Of a stretch of 64,000 nt of DNA, positions 17,308-27,213 are shown piece by piece (the first letter of the stretch is position 1; each line of letters begins with the position of its first letter). The stretch lies in the NCBI GenBank assembly GCA_003166955.1, contig PMUI01000091.1:281-64280 (forward strand), read 5' to 3'. The DNA is from Acidobacterium sp. Lineage in GTDB: Bacteria > Acidobacteriota > Terriglobia > Terriglobales > Acidobacteriaceae. Made by a program: the position numbers and the translations under genes. A model generated the notes under the pieces. That model did not search any database, had not been told where the DNA came from, and saw only the letters and a program-made list of their open reading frames with translations.

Positions 17308-20300
17308 ATGACCGGAAGCGCGAACGGCCTCGTTCAGATCGAGGCGAAGAAGCCGACGCTTGCCGATGTGCGGGCGAAGCTGGCGAATCAGAAGGGCAAG
17401 AAATTCTGGCGGTCGATCGACGAGCTGGCGGAGACGCCGGAGTTTGCGGAGATGGTGGCCAAGGAGTTTCCTTCGCAGGCTTCGGAGTGGATCGATCCAG
17501 TTTCGCGGCGGAGTTTTCTGAAGGTGATGGGCGCGTCGATGGCGCTGGCCGGGCTGGCCGGATGCACGAAGCAGCCGGACGAGCCGATCATGCCGTACAT
17601 CGCGGCACCGGAGGATTTGATTCTCGGCAAGCCGGTGTATTTTGCGTCGGCGTTTCCGTTTGCGTCGGGCGCGGTGCCGGTAGTGGTGAAGAGCGATTCG
17701 TACCGGCCGATTAAGGTCGATGGAAATCCGGAGCATCCGTATGTGCGCGGCGGATCGGATCCCCTGACGCAGGCATCGCTGCTGGATTTGTACGATCCGG
17801 ACCGGTCGCAGCACATTCTGTACCGCGGCGAGACGCGGACGTGGCCGGCATTTCTGGCGGCGTTTCGGTCGATGCTGGCGGACAAGAAGCCCTCGGGCGG
17901 CCAGGGACTGTATTTCCTGAGCACGACGGTGACGTCGCCGACGCTCGCGGCGCAGTGGCAGCAGGCGCAGAAGAACTATCCGCAGGCGAAGTTTGTGCAG
18001 TACGAGCCGGTGAATCGCGACAGCCACTACACGGCGGCGAAGCAGGCGTTCGGCAGCTTCGTGGACGCGCAGTACCGGCTGGATCAGGCGGACGTAATTG
18101 TTTCGCTCGATGCGGATTTTCTGGGCGGCGCTACGTTCCCGGGATTCCACAAACTGGCGCGCGATTACGCGCAGAAGCGCAAGCTGGACGGGACCGATCA
18201 GATGAACCGGCTGTATGTCGTAGAGAGTGTGACCACGACGACAGGGTTCAAGGCGGAGCATCGGCTGGCGGTAAGGCCGAGTGAGGTGGCGGCCTTCGCG
18301 GCGGCGCTGGCGAGCGCGGTTGGTGCGGGCGGCGCGAGTGGTGGTAACTGGACCGATCATCAAACGAAATATCTGCAGGGCTTGGCGGCCGATCTGAAAG
18401 CGAGTGCGGGCAAGTGCGTCGTGATCCCTGGGGAGTTTGCGGCGCCTTCGGTGCACGCGGCGGCGTTTGCGATCAACCAGGCGCTGGGCAACGTAGGCAA
18501 GACGGTGGTCTACACCGACCCGGTGAACCCGATGCCGTCGATTCAGGCCGACGATTTGAAGGCGCTGGTCGCAGACATGAACGCCGGCAAGGTGGACTGG
18601 CTGGTGATTCTGAATGCGAACCCGATTTATTCGATGCCAGCGGACCTGGATTTTGAGAGTGCGTTCAATAAGGTTGGGACGGTGGTGCATCTGGGCTCGC
18701 ACTGGGATGAGACCGGCGAGCAGGCGCACTGGCACATCAACAACGCGCACTATCTGGAGATGTGGTCGGATGCGCGAGCCTACGACGGCACGGTGAGCAT
18801 CGTGCAGCCGATGATCGATCCGCTGTATGGCGGGCATAACGCTCACGAGATCGTGCAGTCGATGCTGGAGGAGCCGGATGTTTCTGCGTACGACGCGGTG
18901 CGCGGGACATGGAAGGATCAGCTGTCGAAGGGCGATTTTGAGTTCAGCTGGCGCAAGGCGCTGCACGATGGGTGGATCGACGGGACTGCTTACACGCCGA
19001 AGACGGTGACGGCGAAGGCCGGTGGGATTGCGGCGAGCGCGCCTGCGAGCGGCGATTCTGTTGAAGTCGCGTTCCGGCCGGATGCGAATGTGTACGACGG
19101 ACGTTACGCGAACGTGGGCTGGATGCAGGAGATTCCGCGGCCGGTGACGAACTTGTCGTGGGATAACGCGGCGCTGATGAGTTTCGCGACGATGGAGAAG
19201 TACGGACTCGCGGAGAACGATGCGGTCGAGATCAGCGTGGGCGGGAAGAAGATTGTTGCCGGAGCGCTGGCGGTTCCTGGGCAGGCGGACGGAGTGGTTG
19301 TGGTCACGCTGGGACAAGGGCGCAGGCACGGGCGCGTGGCGGGGGGAGTTGGGTACAACGCGTACCTGATCCAGCAGTCGGGCGCGCCGTGGATGCAGTC
19401 GGGCGCGTCGCTGCGGAAGACGGGCGACATTTACGACATCTGCGTGACGAAGAGCCACCACATCGATCAGCGGAGTGTGAAGGCTGGCGGCGATGGTAGC
19501 TGGACGCACTCGATCGAGGGCAATGAGTCGCTGGACCGCGGAATTATTCGCTACGCGACGCTGACGGAGTTCAAGGCGAATCCGGAATTTGCGCATGAGG
19601 GCGAAGGACACGACACGCCGGAGCCGGACGACAGCATGTTCCCGGCGTATCGCTACGACAAGAATGCCTGGGGAATGTCGATCGATCTGAACTCGTGCGT
19701 GGGCTGCAACGCCTGCGTAACGGCCTGCTACGCGGAGAACAACATTCCGGTGGTGGGGCGGCACCAAACCAAGGTCGGCCGCATCATGCAGTGGATCCGC
19801 ATCGATACGTATTTCGAGGGCGATCTGGCGGCGCCGCGCGCGCACTTCCAGCCTATGACGTGCCACCACTGCGAGAACGCGCCGTGCGAACAGGTTTGCC
19901 CGGTGGGCGCGACGGTGCATTCGCCCGAAGGGTTGAATCTGATGGTCTACAACCGCTGCGTGGGCACGCGGTATTGCTCGAACAACTGTCCTTATAAGGT
20001 GCGGCGGTTCAATTTCCTTCTGTACTCCGATGTGTACGACTGGGATAACCCAACGCTGGCGCTGATGCGCAATCCGGATGTGAGTGTGCGGAGCCGCGGC
20101 GTGATGGAGAAATGCAGCTACTGCAACCAGCGGATCCAGGAAGTAAAGATCGCTGCGGACAAGGAGAATCGCGAGATTCGCGATGGCGAGATTCGGACCG
20201 CGTGCCAGCAGGCCTGCCCGACAGACGCGATCATCTTTGGGAACATCAACGATAAGGCCAGCCGCGTGGCGAAGGCGAAGACGCAGGAGCGGACTTACGG

Positions 20301-20403
20301 GGTGCTGGCGGACATCAATACTCGACCGCGCACGACCTATGTTGCCGGTGTGCTGAATATCAATGAAGATCTGGCGAAGCAGTTGGGTGAGTACAGTACC
20401 TAG
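17308..20403 (+). CDS. actB: ActB: iron-sulfur / molybdopterin-oxidoreductase-like subunit of alternative complex III
   Basis: A 1031-residue subunit on the periplasmic side. A twin-arginine motif, SRRSFLKVMG, and a following lipobox-like LAGC lie near residues 68-88, so Tat export and possibly lipidation are likely. A large molybdopterin-oxidoreductase-like region (about 90-770) precedes a ferredoxin region with four Cys groups: CVGCNACVTACYAEN, CHHCENAPCEQVCPVGA, CVGTRYCSNNCPYKVRRFN and CSYCNQRI with ACQQACPTDAI. In this family they hold one 3Fe-4S and three 4Fe-4S clusters. The ATG at 17308 was chosen for its AGGAG site 5 bases upstream. The ATG at 17224 overlaps the actA stop and would add a repeat-encoded N-terminus. 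Confidence 0.93.
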   Translation: MTGSANGLVQIEAKKPTLADVRAKLANQKGKKFWRSIDELAETPEFAEMVAKEFPSQASEWIDPVSRRSFLKVMGASMALAGLAGCTKQPDEPIMPYIAAPEDLILGKPVYFASAFPFASGAVPVVVKSDSYRPIKVDGNPEHPYVRGGSDPLTQASLLDLYDPDRSQHILYRGETRTWPAFLAAFRSMLADKKPSGGQGLYFLSTTVTSPTLAAQWQQAQKNYPQAKFVQYEPVNRDSHYTAAKQAFGSFVDAQYRLDQADVIVSLDADFLGGATFPGFHKLARDYAQKRKLDGTDQMNRLYVVESVTTTTGFKAEHRLAVRPSEVAAFAAALASAVGAGGASGGNWTDHQTKYLQGLAADLKASAGKCVVIPGEFAAPSVHAAAFAINQALGNVGKTVVYTDPVNPMPSIQADDLKALVADMNAGKVDWLVILNANPIYSMPADLDFESAFNKVGTVVHLGSHWDETGEQAHWHINNAHYLEMWSDARAYDGTVSIVQPMIDPLYGGHNAHEIVQSMLEEPDVSAYDAVRGTWKDQLSKGDFEFSWRKALHDGWIDGTAYTPKTVTAKAGGIAASAPASGDSVEVAFRPDANVYDGRYANVGWMQEIPRPVTNLSWDNAALMSFATMEKYGLAENDAVEISVGGKKIVAGALAVPGQADGVVVVTLGQGRRHGRVAGGVGYNAYLIQQSGAPWMQSGASLRKTGDIYDICVTKSHHIDQRSVKAGGDGSWTHSIEGNESLDRGIIRYATLTEFKANPEFAHEGEGHDTPEPDDSMFPAYRYDKNAWGMSIDLNSCVGCNACVTACYAENNIPVVGRHQTKVGRIMQWIRIDTYFEGDLAAPRAHFQPMTCHHCENAPCEQVCPVGATVHSPEGLNLMVYNRCVGTRYCSNNCPYKVRRFNFLLYSDVYDWDNPTLALMRNPDVSVRSRGVMEKCSYCNQRIQEVKIAADKENREIRDGEIRTACQQACPTDAIIFGNINDKASRVAKAKTQERTYGVLADINTRPRTTYVAGVLNINEDLAKQLGEYST

Positions 20404-20435
20404 TAGCCGGTAGCTAGTAGCCAGTAGGTAGCAGG
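20404..20435. repeat. TAGTAGCC-type spacer repeat after actB
   Basis: TAGTAGCCGGTAGCTAGTAGCCAGTAGGTAGC directly follows the actB stop region, before actC. It is another short tandem-like repeat in an operon spacer. Confidence 0.55.
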
Positions 20436-20483
20436 GTTCGAGTTAGCGGGCGAAGTTCAGGTTTCGGAGAAGGCACAGAGACG

Positions 20484-21908
20484 ATGGCGACGAAAGACGC
20501 ACCCGTCAACAATCCGATGGTGGATCCGGTCACCGGAGAGTACCGGGTTATCGCGCCCGGGCACACCTTCAAGTCGGTCACGGAGAAGGTTTCGCGCATC
20601 GTGCTGACGAGCCACACGCCACTGGGGTGGTGGTTCGGGCTGCTGCTGGCAGGGTCGATGGCAGGGCTGCTGCTGACCGCGGTGACGTGGCTGTTTCTGA
20701 AAGGTGTTGGGATCTGGGCCATCACGATTCCAGTGGCGTGGGGCTTCGCGATCATCAATTTCGTTTGGTGGATTGGTATCGGTCACGCGGGCACGCTGAT
20801 CTCCGCGATTCTGCTGCTGTTCAAACAGGGGTGGCGCAACTCGATTAATCGGTTTGCCGAGGCGATGACGATCTTTGCGGTGGTCTGCGCCGGCATGTTC
20901 CCCCTGATTCACGTTGGGCGCCCATGGCTGGGGTACTGGCTGTTCCCGTATCCGAGCACGATGAATTACTGGCCGCAGTTCCGGTCGCCACTGGTGTGGG
21001 ACGTGTTCGCGGTTTCGACCTACGCAACGATCTCGGTGGTGTTCTGGTACATCGGGATGATTCCCGACCTGGGCACGCTGCGCGACCGGTCGACTTCGAA
21101 GCTGGCGCAGTTCACCTACGGGCTGCTGGCGGTGGGATGGCGCGGCTCGGTGAGGCACTGGGTGCGGTACGAGACGGCTTCGCTGCTGCTGGCTGGTCTG
21201 GCGACGCCACTGGTGCTCTCGGTGCACAGCGTGATCAGCCTCGACTTCTCTGTGGCCCTAATGCCGGGCTGGCACACGACGATTTTTCCACCGTATTTCG
21301 TCGCGGGCGCGATCTATTCGGGATTCGCCATGGTGCTGACGCTGGCGATTCCGATCAGGAAGTTTTATCACCTTGAGGATCTGATCACGATCCGGCACAT
21401 CGACAACATGGCCAAGGTCATGCTGGCGACGGGGCTGATTGTGGCGTACGGCTATTCCACCGAGATTTTCATGAGCTGGTACTCGGCGAGCCACTGGGAA
21501 TACTTCATGATGTGGAATCGCATGTTCGGGCCGATGGGGTGGTCGTACTGGGTGCTGATCACCTGCAATATTGCGCTGCCGCAGCTGATGTGGCTGCGCA
21601 AATTCCGCGTGAACGTGGGACTGATGTTCCTGATGTCGCTCATCGTGAATACGGGCATGTGGTTTGAGCGCTTCGTAATTGTGGTGACGAGTTTGACGCG
21701 CGACTATCTGCCGTCGTCGTGGGGCACCTATCGCGCGACTAAGTGGGACTACGCGACATTCCTTGGGACGCTGGGGTTGTTTACGTTCCTGTTCCTGTTG
21801 TTCGTGCGCTTCCTGCCCATGATTCCGATGTCGGAACTGCGGATGATGCTGCCGCAGGCGAAGGTGAAGGAGTTGCACGGAGAGCCCTTACCGGAGGCAG
21901 GTGATTAA
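20484..21908 (+). CDS. actC: ActC: NrfD/PsrC-like quinol-binding membrane subunit
   Basis: A 474-residue integral membrane protein with about ten hydrophobic helices, of the NrfD/PsrC family. In alternative complex III it forms one of two homologous membrane subunits (with ActF) and contains the quinol-binding site next to ActB. Conserved strings include WWIGIGHAGTLISA, RFAEAMTIFAVVCAGMFPLIHVGRPW and SLDFSVALMPGWHTTIFPPYFVAGAI. The length matches the family. The stop TAA overlaps the actD start (TAATG), indicating translational coupling. Confidence 0.95.
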   Translation: MATKDAPVNNPMVDPVTGEYRVIAPGHTFKSVTEKVSRIVLTSHTPLGWWFGLLLAGSMAGLLLTAVTWLFLKGVGIWAITIPVAWGFAIINFVWWIGIGHAGTLISAILLLFKQGWRNSINRFAEAMTIFAVVCAGMFPLIHVGRPWLGYWLFPYPSTMNYWPQFRSPLVWDVFAVSTYATISVVFWYIGMIPDLGTLRDRSTSKLAQFTYGLLAVGWRGSVRHWVRYETASLLLAGLATPLVLSVHSVISLDFSVALMPGWHTTIFPPYFVAGAIYSGFAMVLTLAIPIRKFYHLEDLITIRHIDNMAKVMLATGLIVAYGYSTEIFMSWYSASHWEYFMMWNRMFGPMGWSYWVLITCNIALPQLMWLRKFRVNVGLMFLMSLIVNTGMWFERFVIVVTSLTRDYLPSSWGTYRATKWDYATFLGTLGLFTFLFLLFVRFLPMIPMSELRMMLPQAKVKELHGEPLPEAGD

Positions 21909-22450
21909 TGCCACTCCCTGAAGGTGTTTACGGACTGATGGCGGAATTCGAGACACCGACGCAGTTGGTGCGCGCGGCGGAGGCGGCGCATGGCGCGGGC
22001 TATCGCCGCATGGACTGCTACACGCCGTATCCGGTGGAGGAAGCGGCGGCGGCGATCGGATTCCATCGCGATGAAGTTTCGCTGGTGTGTTTGATTGGCG
22101 GCCTGCTGGGGCTGGCGGCGATGTTTTCGCTGGAGACCTGGATTTCGGTTTGGGCATATCCGGTGAACATCGCGGGACGGCCGTACTATTCGTGGCCGGC
22201 GTTCGTTGTTCCGGCATATGAGTGGACGATTTTGTGGGCTGGGCTTTCGGCGGCGTTCGGGATGCTGGCGCTGTGCGGGCTGCCGAAGCCGTATCACCCG
22301 GTGTTCAACGCGCCGAATTTCCGCAATGGCGCGACGAGTGACAAGTTCTTTTTGTGCCTGGAGTCGACGGATCCGAAGTTCGATGCAGTGGAGACGCGGA
22401 GTTTTCTGGAAGCGCAGGCGCCGTTATCGGTCGTGGAGGTGGAGTATTAG
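21908..22450 (+). CDS. actD: ActD: DUF3341 membrane subunit of alternative complex III
   Basis: A 180-residue protein. An N-terminal soluble part (YGLMAEFETPTQLVRAAEAAHGAGYRRMDCYTPYP) is followed by two membrane helices at about residues 58-75 and 98-118. This is the DUF3341 layout of ActD, a structural subunit. The C-terminus is soluble and acidic. The start codon overlaps the actC stop. An overlapping open frame in another phase belongs to the next gene only after 22450. Confidence 0.93.
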   Translation: MPLPEGVYGLMAEFETPTQLVRAAEAAHGAGYRRMDCYTPYPVEEAAAAIGFHRDEVSLVCLIGGLLGLAAMFSLETWISVWAYPVNIAGRPYYSWPAFVVPAYEWTILWAGLSAAFGMLALCGLPKPYHPVFNAPNFRNGATSDKFFLCLESTDPKFDAVETRSFLEAQAPLSVVEVEY

Positions 22451-22455
22451 CGCCT

Positions 22456-22490
22456 CAGGGTACAGGCAACAGGGAGCAGGGAACAGGGGC
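22456..22490. repeat. ACAGGGAGCAGGGAACAGGGG-type spacer repeat
   Basis: CAGGG/ACAGG units lie between the actD stop and the likely actE start. They are similar in style to the repeats at 29992 and 38560. Confidence 0.6.
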
Positions 22491-22502
22491 CGCGGCCTCC
22501 GT

Positions 22503-23264
22503 GTGAGCGCGTTGGGTGCGCTCGGCATTCTGGCGCTGGTGGCGGGTTGCCGGCAGGATATGCAGAATCAGCCGAGGATGTTTCCGCAGCGCGGGTCGTC
22601 GATCTTCGCCGATGGGCGCTCAGCGCGGCCGCAGGTGGAGCACACGGTGGCGCGCGGGCAGCTGTACGAAACGGAATACTTCTACACGGGACTGACGAAC
22701 GGCAAGGAAGCCGACATGATGCCGTTTCCGGTAACCATGCAGGTGCTGGCCCGTGGGCAGGAGCGGTTCAACGTGTATTGCACGCCGTGCCACTCGCGCG
22801 TGGGCAACGGGGCCGGGATGATTGTGGGTCGCGGCTACAAGCCAGCGGGGAATTTCCACGATGCGAAGCGGCTGAGTGAACCGCTGAGCCACTACTTCTA
22901 CGTGATGACGAACGGATTTGGCGCAATGCCGGATTACAAGGCGCAGGTGGCGCCTGAGGATCGGTGGGCGATTGCGGCGTATATTCGCGCGCTGCAGTTG
23001 AGCCAGAACGCGAACATGCCGGATGTGCCGGCGGGTGCCCAGGTGGAAAGCCTGAGTTCGATCGCGGAGAGCATGGGGCATTCGGAATACGCGGGACCGT
23101 GGCCGTTGCCGTCGACGGCGATCAACGCGAAGCCGCGCACGCAGATTGTTGCGGGGGCTCCGGCGCAAACGCCGAATCCGCAGTCGGCGACGCCGCCGGT
23201 TACGACTACAACGCAGGGGCAGACGAACAAGCCGCCAGCCAGGCCATCAGGAGCGCAGCAATAA
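22503..23264 (+). CDS. actE: ActE: monohaem cytochrome c lipoprotein of alternative complex III
   Basis: A 253-residue cytochrome c. A short hydrophobic leader ending in VAGC looks like a lipobox, and a single CTPCH haem site lies near residue 97, with later Met residues able to ligate haem (NGFGAMPDYK). The tail is Pro/Thr/Gln-rich and probably flexible. The GTG at 22503 was chosen because it directly precedes the lipoprotein-like leader; the ribosome site is poor and the frame extends upstream across actD, so the start is uncertain. Its stop overlaps the actF start (TAATG). Confidence 0.9.
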   Translation: MSALGALGILALVAGCRQDMQNQPRMFPQRGSSIFADGRSARPQVEHTVARGQLYETEYFYTGLTNGKEADMMPFPVTMQVLARGQERFNVYCTPCHSRVGNGAGMIVGRGYKPAGNFHDAKRLSEPLSHYFYVMTNGFGAMPDYKAQVAPEDRWAIAAYIRALQLSQNANMPDVPAGAQVESLSSIAESMGHSEYAGPWPLPSTAINAKPRTQIVAGAPAQTPNPQSATPPVTTTTQGQTNKPPARPSGAQQ

Positions 23265-24568
23265 TGGCGAGCGATTCCTTCAGCAAAGGGTTGACGAGCA
23301 CAACGGGAACACCCCCGTTTGTCGATCTGTGGCGGCGGAGCGCGCTGCGGGCGGGCCTGGTGTTCGCTATTCTCGCGGTGATTCTCGCGCTGCTGGGGCA
23401 GAAGTTCGATCAGCCTGCACTGGGCTGGGATCACGTGGTGCGCGGATGGCTGCACGGCTTCATGATCTGCTTCGGATTTTGTTTCGGCGCAATGGCGCTG
23501 CTGATGACGCAGTATCTCTCGGGCGGCAAATGGGGACTGATCATCCGGCGACCGCTGGAAGCGATGACGCGGACGTGGCCGCTGGTGGTGCTCTTCTGGT
23601 TCCCAATTGCGCTGTTGGGCGCGTCGTTCGGCAAGCTATACATTTGGGCGCGGTACGACAACTGGCGGGACGCGCTGCAGAAGGGGCTGATCACAATCGA
23701 TCAGGCGCACGCGATCCACTGGAAGCAGCCGATGCTGAACGTGACGAGTTTCTACGTTGTGTCGCTGGTGTGCTTCGCGATCTTCGCGCTGTATGTGACG
23801 TTGCTGAATTCCTGGTCGGTGAAGCGCGATGCCGATCCTGAGCCGAACGTGGCGCGGTGGCGGACGAAGTTCGAGAACCTGAGCGGGTTTGGCGTGGTGC
23901 TGTACGCGGTGCTGCTGTTCGTGCTGGTGATTTATTTTGTGATGTCGCTGGATCCGACGTGGTACTCAACCGTGTACGGATTTCAGTTTTTAGTGGGGCA
24001 AGCGTACGGAGTACTGGCGCTTTCGATCCTGACACTGATTGCGCTGTCGAAGGCGGAGCCGATCAAGAGCACGTTCCGTATTGTCGAGCAGCACGATTTG
24101 GGCAAGCTCTGCTTCGCGTTCGTAATGCTGAATATGTACCTGGCATTCGCGTCGTTCCTGATTATCTGGTCGGGTAACTCGCCGGAAGAGATTCCGTGGT
24201 ATCTCGATCGGATTCGCGGGAACTGGGGCGTGATTGCGACACTGGATGTGATCTTCCACTGGGTGATTCCGTTCAGCCTGCTGCTTTCGCGGGACCTGAA
24301 GCGCATCAAGAGCCGGCTGGTGCTGGTGTGCTGCATCATGATCTTCGCGCGCATGTGGGATATGTTCTGGCTGATCGAGCCCAACTTTAGGGATGCGGCG
24401 CGCAATCTGCACTTCAGCTGGGGAATTCTGGAGTACATCGCGGTGCCCGGAGCGCTCGTGAGCTTCTGGCTCGTGTACTACTTCACGGAGCTGAAGCGGC
24501 GTCCGCTTATCGCGACTAACGATCCGCACCTTACGGAGATTCTGGAGCATGACTATGCCCACGCCTAA
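23264..24568 (+). CDS. actF: ActF: second NrfD-like membrane subunit of alternative complex III
   Basis: A 434-residue integral membrane protein with about ten helices, homologous in design to ActC and typical of ActF. Landmarks are HGFMICFGFCFGAMALLMTQYL, WFPIALLGASFGKLYIW, HWKQPMLNVTSFYVVSLVCF and FHWVIPFSLLLSRDLKR. The start is the ATG at 23264, overlapping the actE stop; the open frame upstream is only the shadow of actE. It overlaps the following gene by 14 bases, so the operon is translationally chained here. Confidence 0.93.
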   Translation: MASDSFSKGLTSTTGTPPFVDLWRRSALRAGLVFAILAVILALLGQKFDQPALGWDHVVRGWLHGFMICFGFCFGAMALLMTQYLSGGKWGLIIRRPLEAMTRTWPLVVLFWFPIALLGASFGKLYIWARYDNWRDALQKGLITIDQAHAIHWKQPMLNVTSFYVVSLVCFAIFALYVTLLNSWSVKRDADPEPNVARWRTKFENLSGFGVVLYAVLLFVLVIYFVMSLDPTWYSTVYGFQFLVGQAYGVLALSILTLIALSKAEPIKSTFRIVEQHDLGKLCFAFVMLNMYLAFASFLIIWSGNSPEEIPWYLDRIRGNWGVIATLDVIFHWVIPFSLLLSRDLKRIKSRLVLVCCIMIFARMWDMFWLIEPNFRDAARNLHFSWGILEYIAVPGALVSFWLVYYFTELKRRPLIATNDPHLTEILEHDYAHA

Positions 24569-25199
24569 TCCGCACGATCCGAAGCATGACCCGAAGACGC
24601 ATTTCGATGAAGCTTCGGTCAAAGAGGGCTACGAGCTAAGCGATGCGAACACCGGCGGGATCATGGTGTTCCTGGTGGGCCTCTTCATCTCGGTCGGCGT
24701 GTTCTTCGTGGTCTGTTACGGCTTCGGCATCATCATCAACAGTGGGATGGATCGGGCAGATGGGCCGCCGAATAAGTGGAACGCGCCGAATCAGATTGCC
24801 CCAAGGAAGGCGATCCAGTCGAATCCGGCGCTGGAGCAGCAGCAACTGGCAAAACTGACGCAGCAGTTTCCCACGCCGCGACTGGAACTGGACGACGGCA
24901 ACGAGGATTTGACCGAGCTCCACGGCCGGGAGGATCTGCTGCTGAATTACTACACCTGGGTCGATAAACCGGGCGGGGCGGTGAGGATTCCGATTGGGCG
25001 GGCGATGGAGCTGATTGCGCAGCGGGGGCTGCCGGTGGCTCCGCAAACGCAGCATCAGGGGCTGATGATGGGCGACGCGGAACCGCAGGTGCAGATGCCG
25101 CTGACCAACGGATTTGCGCGTACTGGCTATGAGCAGGAATTGGCGGGCCCTCCGGGAGCGGCGGGCGAGCAGGCTTCGACGAAGGCAAACAATCAGTAG
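24555..25199 (+). CDS. One-helix membrane protein encoded in the actABCDEF-cox operon, function unknown
   Basis: A 214-residue protein I do not recognise. A His/Asp-rich N-terminus (NPHDPKHDPKTHFDE) is followed by one strong membrane helix at about residues 35-60 (GGIMVFLVGLFISVGVFFVVCYGFG), then a polar, probably periplasmic domain with ELHGREDLLLNYYTWVDKPGGAVRIPIGRAMELIAQRGLP. There are no haem, copper or iron-sulfur motifs. The ATG at 24555 has GGAG 7 bases upstream. Its position between actF and sco suggests a structural or assembly role for the complex III / oxidase unit. Confidence 0.8.
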   Translation: MPTPNPHDPKHDPKTHFDEASVKEGYELSDANTGGIMVFLVGLFISVGVFFVVCYGFGIIINSGMDRADGPPNKWNAPNQIAPRKAIQSNPALEQQQLAKLTQQFPTPRLELDDGNEDLTELHGREDLLLNYYTWVDKPGGAVRIPIGRAMELIAQRGLPVAPQTQHQGLMMGDAEPQVQMPLTNGFARTGYEQELAGPPGAAGEQASTKANNQ

Positions 25200-25215
25200 G
25201 GATCAGAGATTAGCG

Positions 25216-26127
25216 ATGCGGGATCGAGCGACAACACGGAGATGGGCGAAGGCGGCGGGGATGGTGCTGGCTGCCGTGCTTGTGTGTTTCGGTTCAGTGT
25301 CGATGGCGCATGGGCAGGGGCAATTCTTCGGTTATGAGAAGCCCGGAACTCCGGCGGATCAACAGCCGCTGCTGCTGAAGAAGATCAGCGTTCAGCAGAA
25401 GCTGAATACGCAGCTGCCGCTGAATCTGGAATTTCGCGATGAGACGGGCAAAGTAGTTCACCTCGGGGATTACTTCGGCAAGAAGCCGGTGATTTTGTCG
25501 CTGGTGTACTACCAATGCAAGATTCTTTGCCCGGAAGAGATCGACGGGCTGGTGGGTGCGCTGGAGATGTTGAAATTCAACCCGGGGCGCGACTTCGACG
25601 TGGTGCTGGTGAGTATCGACGCGACGGAAACGCCGGAGATTGCCGCGCGGGAGAAGGCGTTCTACATGAAACGCTACGGGCGGCCGCAGGATGTGGGCGG
25701 CTGGCATTTTCTGACCGGGCAGGAGCCGGCGATTCGGGCGCTGGCCGGCACTGTGGGATTTGGCTATGTGCCGATGCAAGGGCCGGACGGCAAGATGACG
25801 CAGTTTGCGCACGCGAGCGCGGTGGAACTGGTGACGCCGGAGGGACGGCTGGCCCAGTACTACCTGGGGGTTGAGTTTTCGCCGAAAGATCTGCAGCTGG
25901 GATTAGTCGAAGCTTCGCACGGAACGATTGGATCAGTGGTCGATAACTTGCTGACTTACTGCTACCAGTACGATCCGGCGATGAACCGGCACACGCTGAT
26001 GTACATTCGGATTTTTCAGGCGGGCTGGATTCTGACAGTTTTGGCTTTGGGAACGTTCATGGTGGTGAACTTCCGGCGCGACATACGTGAAGCGCGGCAA
26101 CAGAAGACACAGTGGGTGAACGGATAG
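25216..26127 (+). CDS. sco: SCO1/SenC-family copper chaperone for cytochrome oxidase
   Basis: A 303-residue thioredoxin-fold protein. The N-terminus is a signal or anchor helix. The copper-binding motif CKILCP (CxxxC) is near residue 100, and the distal His is likely in FAHASAVEL near residue 195. Sco proteins deliver copper to the CuA site of subunit II, encoded immediately downstream. A second hydrophobic helix lies near the C-terminus (GWILTVLALGTFMVV). The start ATG at 25216 follows the previous stop by 17 bases. It lies 3 bases from coxB. Confidence 0.92.
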   Translation: MRDRATTRRWAKAAGMVLAAVLVCFGSVSMAHGQGQFFGYEKPGTPADQQPLLLKKISVQQKLNTQLPLNLEFRDETGKVVHLGDYFGKKPVILSLVYYQCKILCPEEIDGLVGALEMLKFNPGRDFDVVLVSIDATETPEIAAREKAFYMKRYGRPQDVGGWHFLTGQEPAIRALAGTVGFGYVPMQGPDGKMTQFAHASAVELVTPEGRLAQYYLGVEFSPKDLQLGLVEASHGTIGSVVDNLLTYCYQYDPAMNRHTLMYIRIFQAGWILTVLALGTFMVVNFRRDIREARQQKTQWVNG

Positions 26128-26130
26128 ACG

Positions 26131-27213
26131 ATGCAACATTTCATCAGTCCGGTACTTTGGCAATTTTTGATTAAGTGGCTTACGTACTTCGCGATCTTCC
26201 CGCCGGAAGCGTCGACGATCGCTCCGTATGCGGACGCGCTTTACTTTTTTCTGGTGGCCATTTCGGCTGTGGGTCTGGGTGCGGTCATCTTCCTGGTGGT
26301 TTATTTCTCCATTCGTTACCGGAAAGAGCTAAATCCGGTGGCTACACAAATTGAAGGATCGACGCTGCTGGAAGCGACGTGGACCATCATTCCGCTGATC
26401 CTTTTCATGGTTTGCTTTGTGTGGGGCGCGCTGTTGTACTTCAGGATTTACAGCCCGCCGACGAATGCGATGAACATCTACGTGGTGGGGAAGCAGTGGA
26501 TGTGGAAGGTGGAGCATCCGGGCGGGCAGCATGAGATCAACGCGCTGCACATTCCGATCAACCAGCCGATCCAGATCACGCTGATTTCTCAGGATGTGTT
26601 CCATAGTTTTTCGATTCCGGCTTTTCGCGTGAAGCGCGAGGCGATTCCGGGACGGTACAACACGGAGTGGTTTGAGGCAACGACGCCGGGGACGTATCAC
26701 ATCTTCTGCACGCAGTATTGCGGCACGCTGCACTCGCAGATGATCGGCGAGGTGGTGGCGATGACGGAGGAAGATTACGAGGCGTGGGCAGCGCAGTCGA
26801 CCAGCGGGAACTCGCTGGCGCAGAACGGGGAGAGGCTGTTTGCGAGTCTCGGATGTAATTCCTGTCACAACAGCGGGCCGAACGCGCACGGGCCCAATCT
26901 TGCGAATGTCTACGGGTCGCATCTGCAGCTAAAGAACGGATCATTTGTAACTGCGGACGATGCATTTCTGCGCGACACGATTCTGAACCCGACGATGCAC
27001 GAAGTCGCCGGGTTCGCGCCGATCATGCCGACGTATCAGGGACAGGTGAGTGAAGAAGGCCTGATAGACCTTGTGGAGTATATCCGGCGGCTGGACACGC
27101 AGTACAGAATCGACCAGACCATCGATAACAGCGCCGGGCAGCCCATCCAGACGGGCGCGACGCCGCCGGGGACCTCGGCTCCGGCGCTTGCACCAGGGAC
27201 GGTGAAACAATGA
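26131..27213 (+). CDS. coxB: Cytochrome c oxidase subunit II with fused cytochrome c (caa3 type)
   Basis: A 360-residue subunit II. Two membrane helices (about 38-62 and 82-106) are followed by the CuA cupredoxin domain with His158 (DVFHSF), Cys193, Cys197, His201 and Met204 in [12 protein letters not shown]. The bridging Glu common in this loop is Gln here. A fused C-terminal cytochrome c has CNSCH at 242-246 and a likely Met ligand in FAPIMPTY. The fusion defines a caa3-type oxidase, which can take electrons directly from the neighbouring complex III. The stop overlaps the coxA start (ATGA). Confidence 0.95.
   Translation: MQHFISPVLWQFLIKWLTYFAIFPPEASTIAPYADALYFFLVAISAVGLGAVIFLVVYFSIRYRKELNPVATQIEGSTLLEATWTIIPLILFMVCFVWGALLYFRIYSPPTNAMNIYVVGKQWMWKVEHPGGQHEINALHIPINQPIQITLISQDVFHSFSIPAFRVKREAIPGRYNTEWFEATTPGTYHIFCTQYCGTLHSQMIGEVVAMTEEDYEAWAAQSTSGNSLAQNGERLFASLGCNSCHNSGPNAHGPNLANVYGSHLQLKNGSFVTADDAFLRDTILNPTMHEVAGFAPIMPTYQGQVSEEGLIDLVEYIRRLDTQYRIDQTIDNSAGQPIQTGATPPGTSAPALAPGTVKQ

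Noticed and set aside
17296-19920. Long minus-strand ORF of 874 codons
   Set aside because: It is the antisense shadow of actB. Its Arg/His-rich composition reflects the high-GC codon pattern of the other strand.
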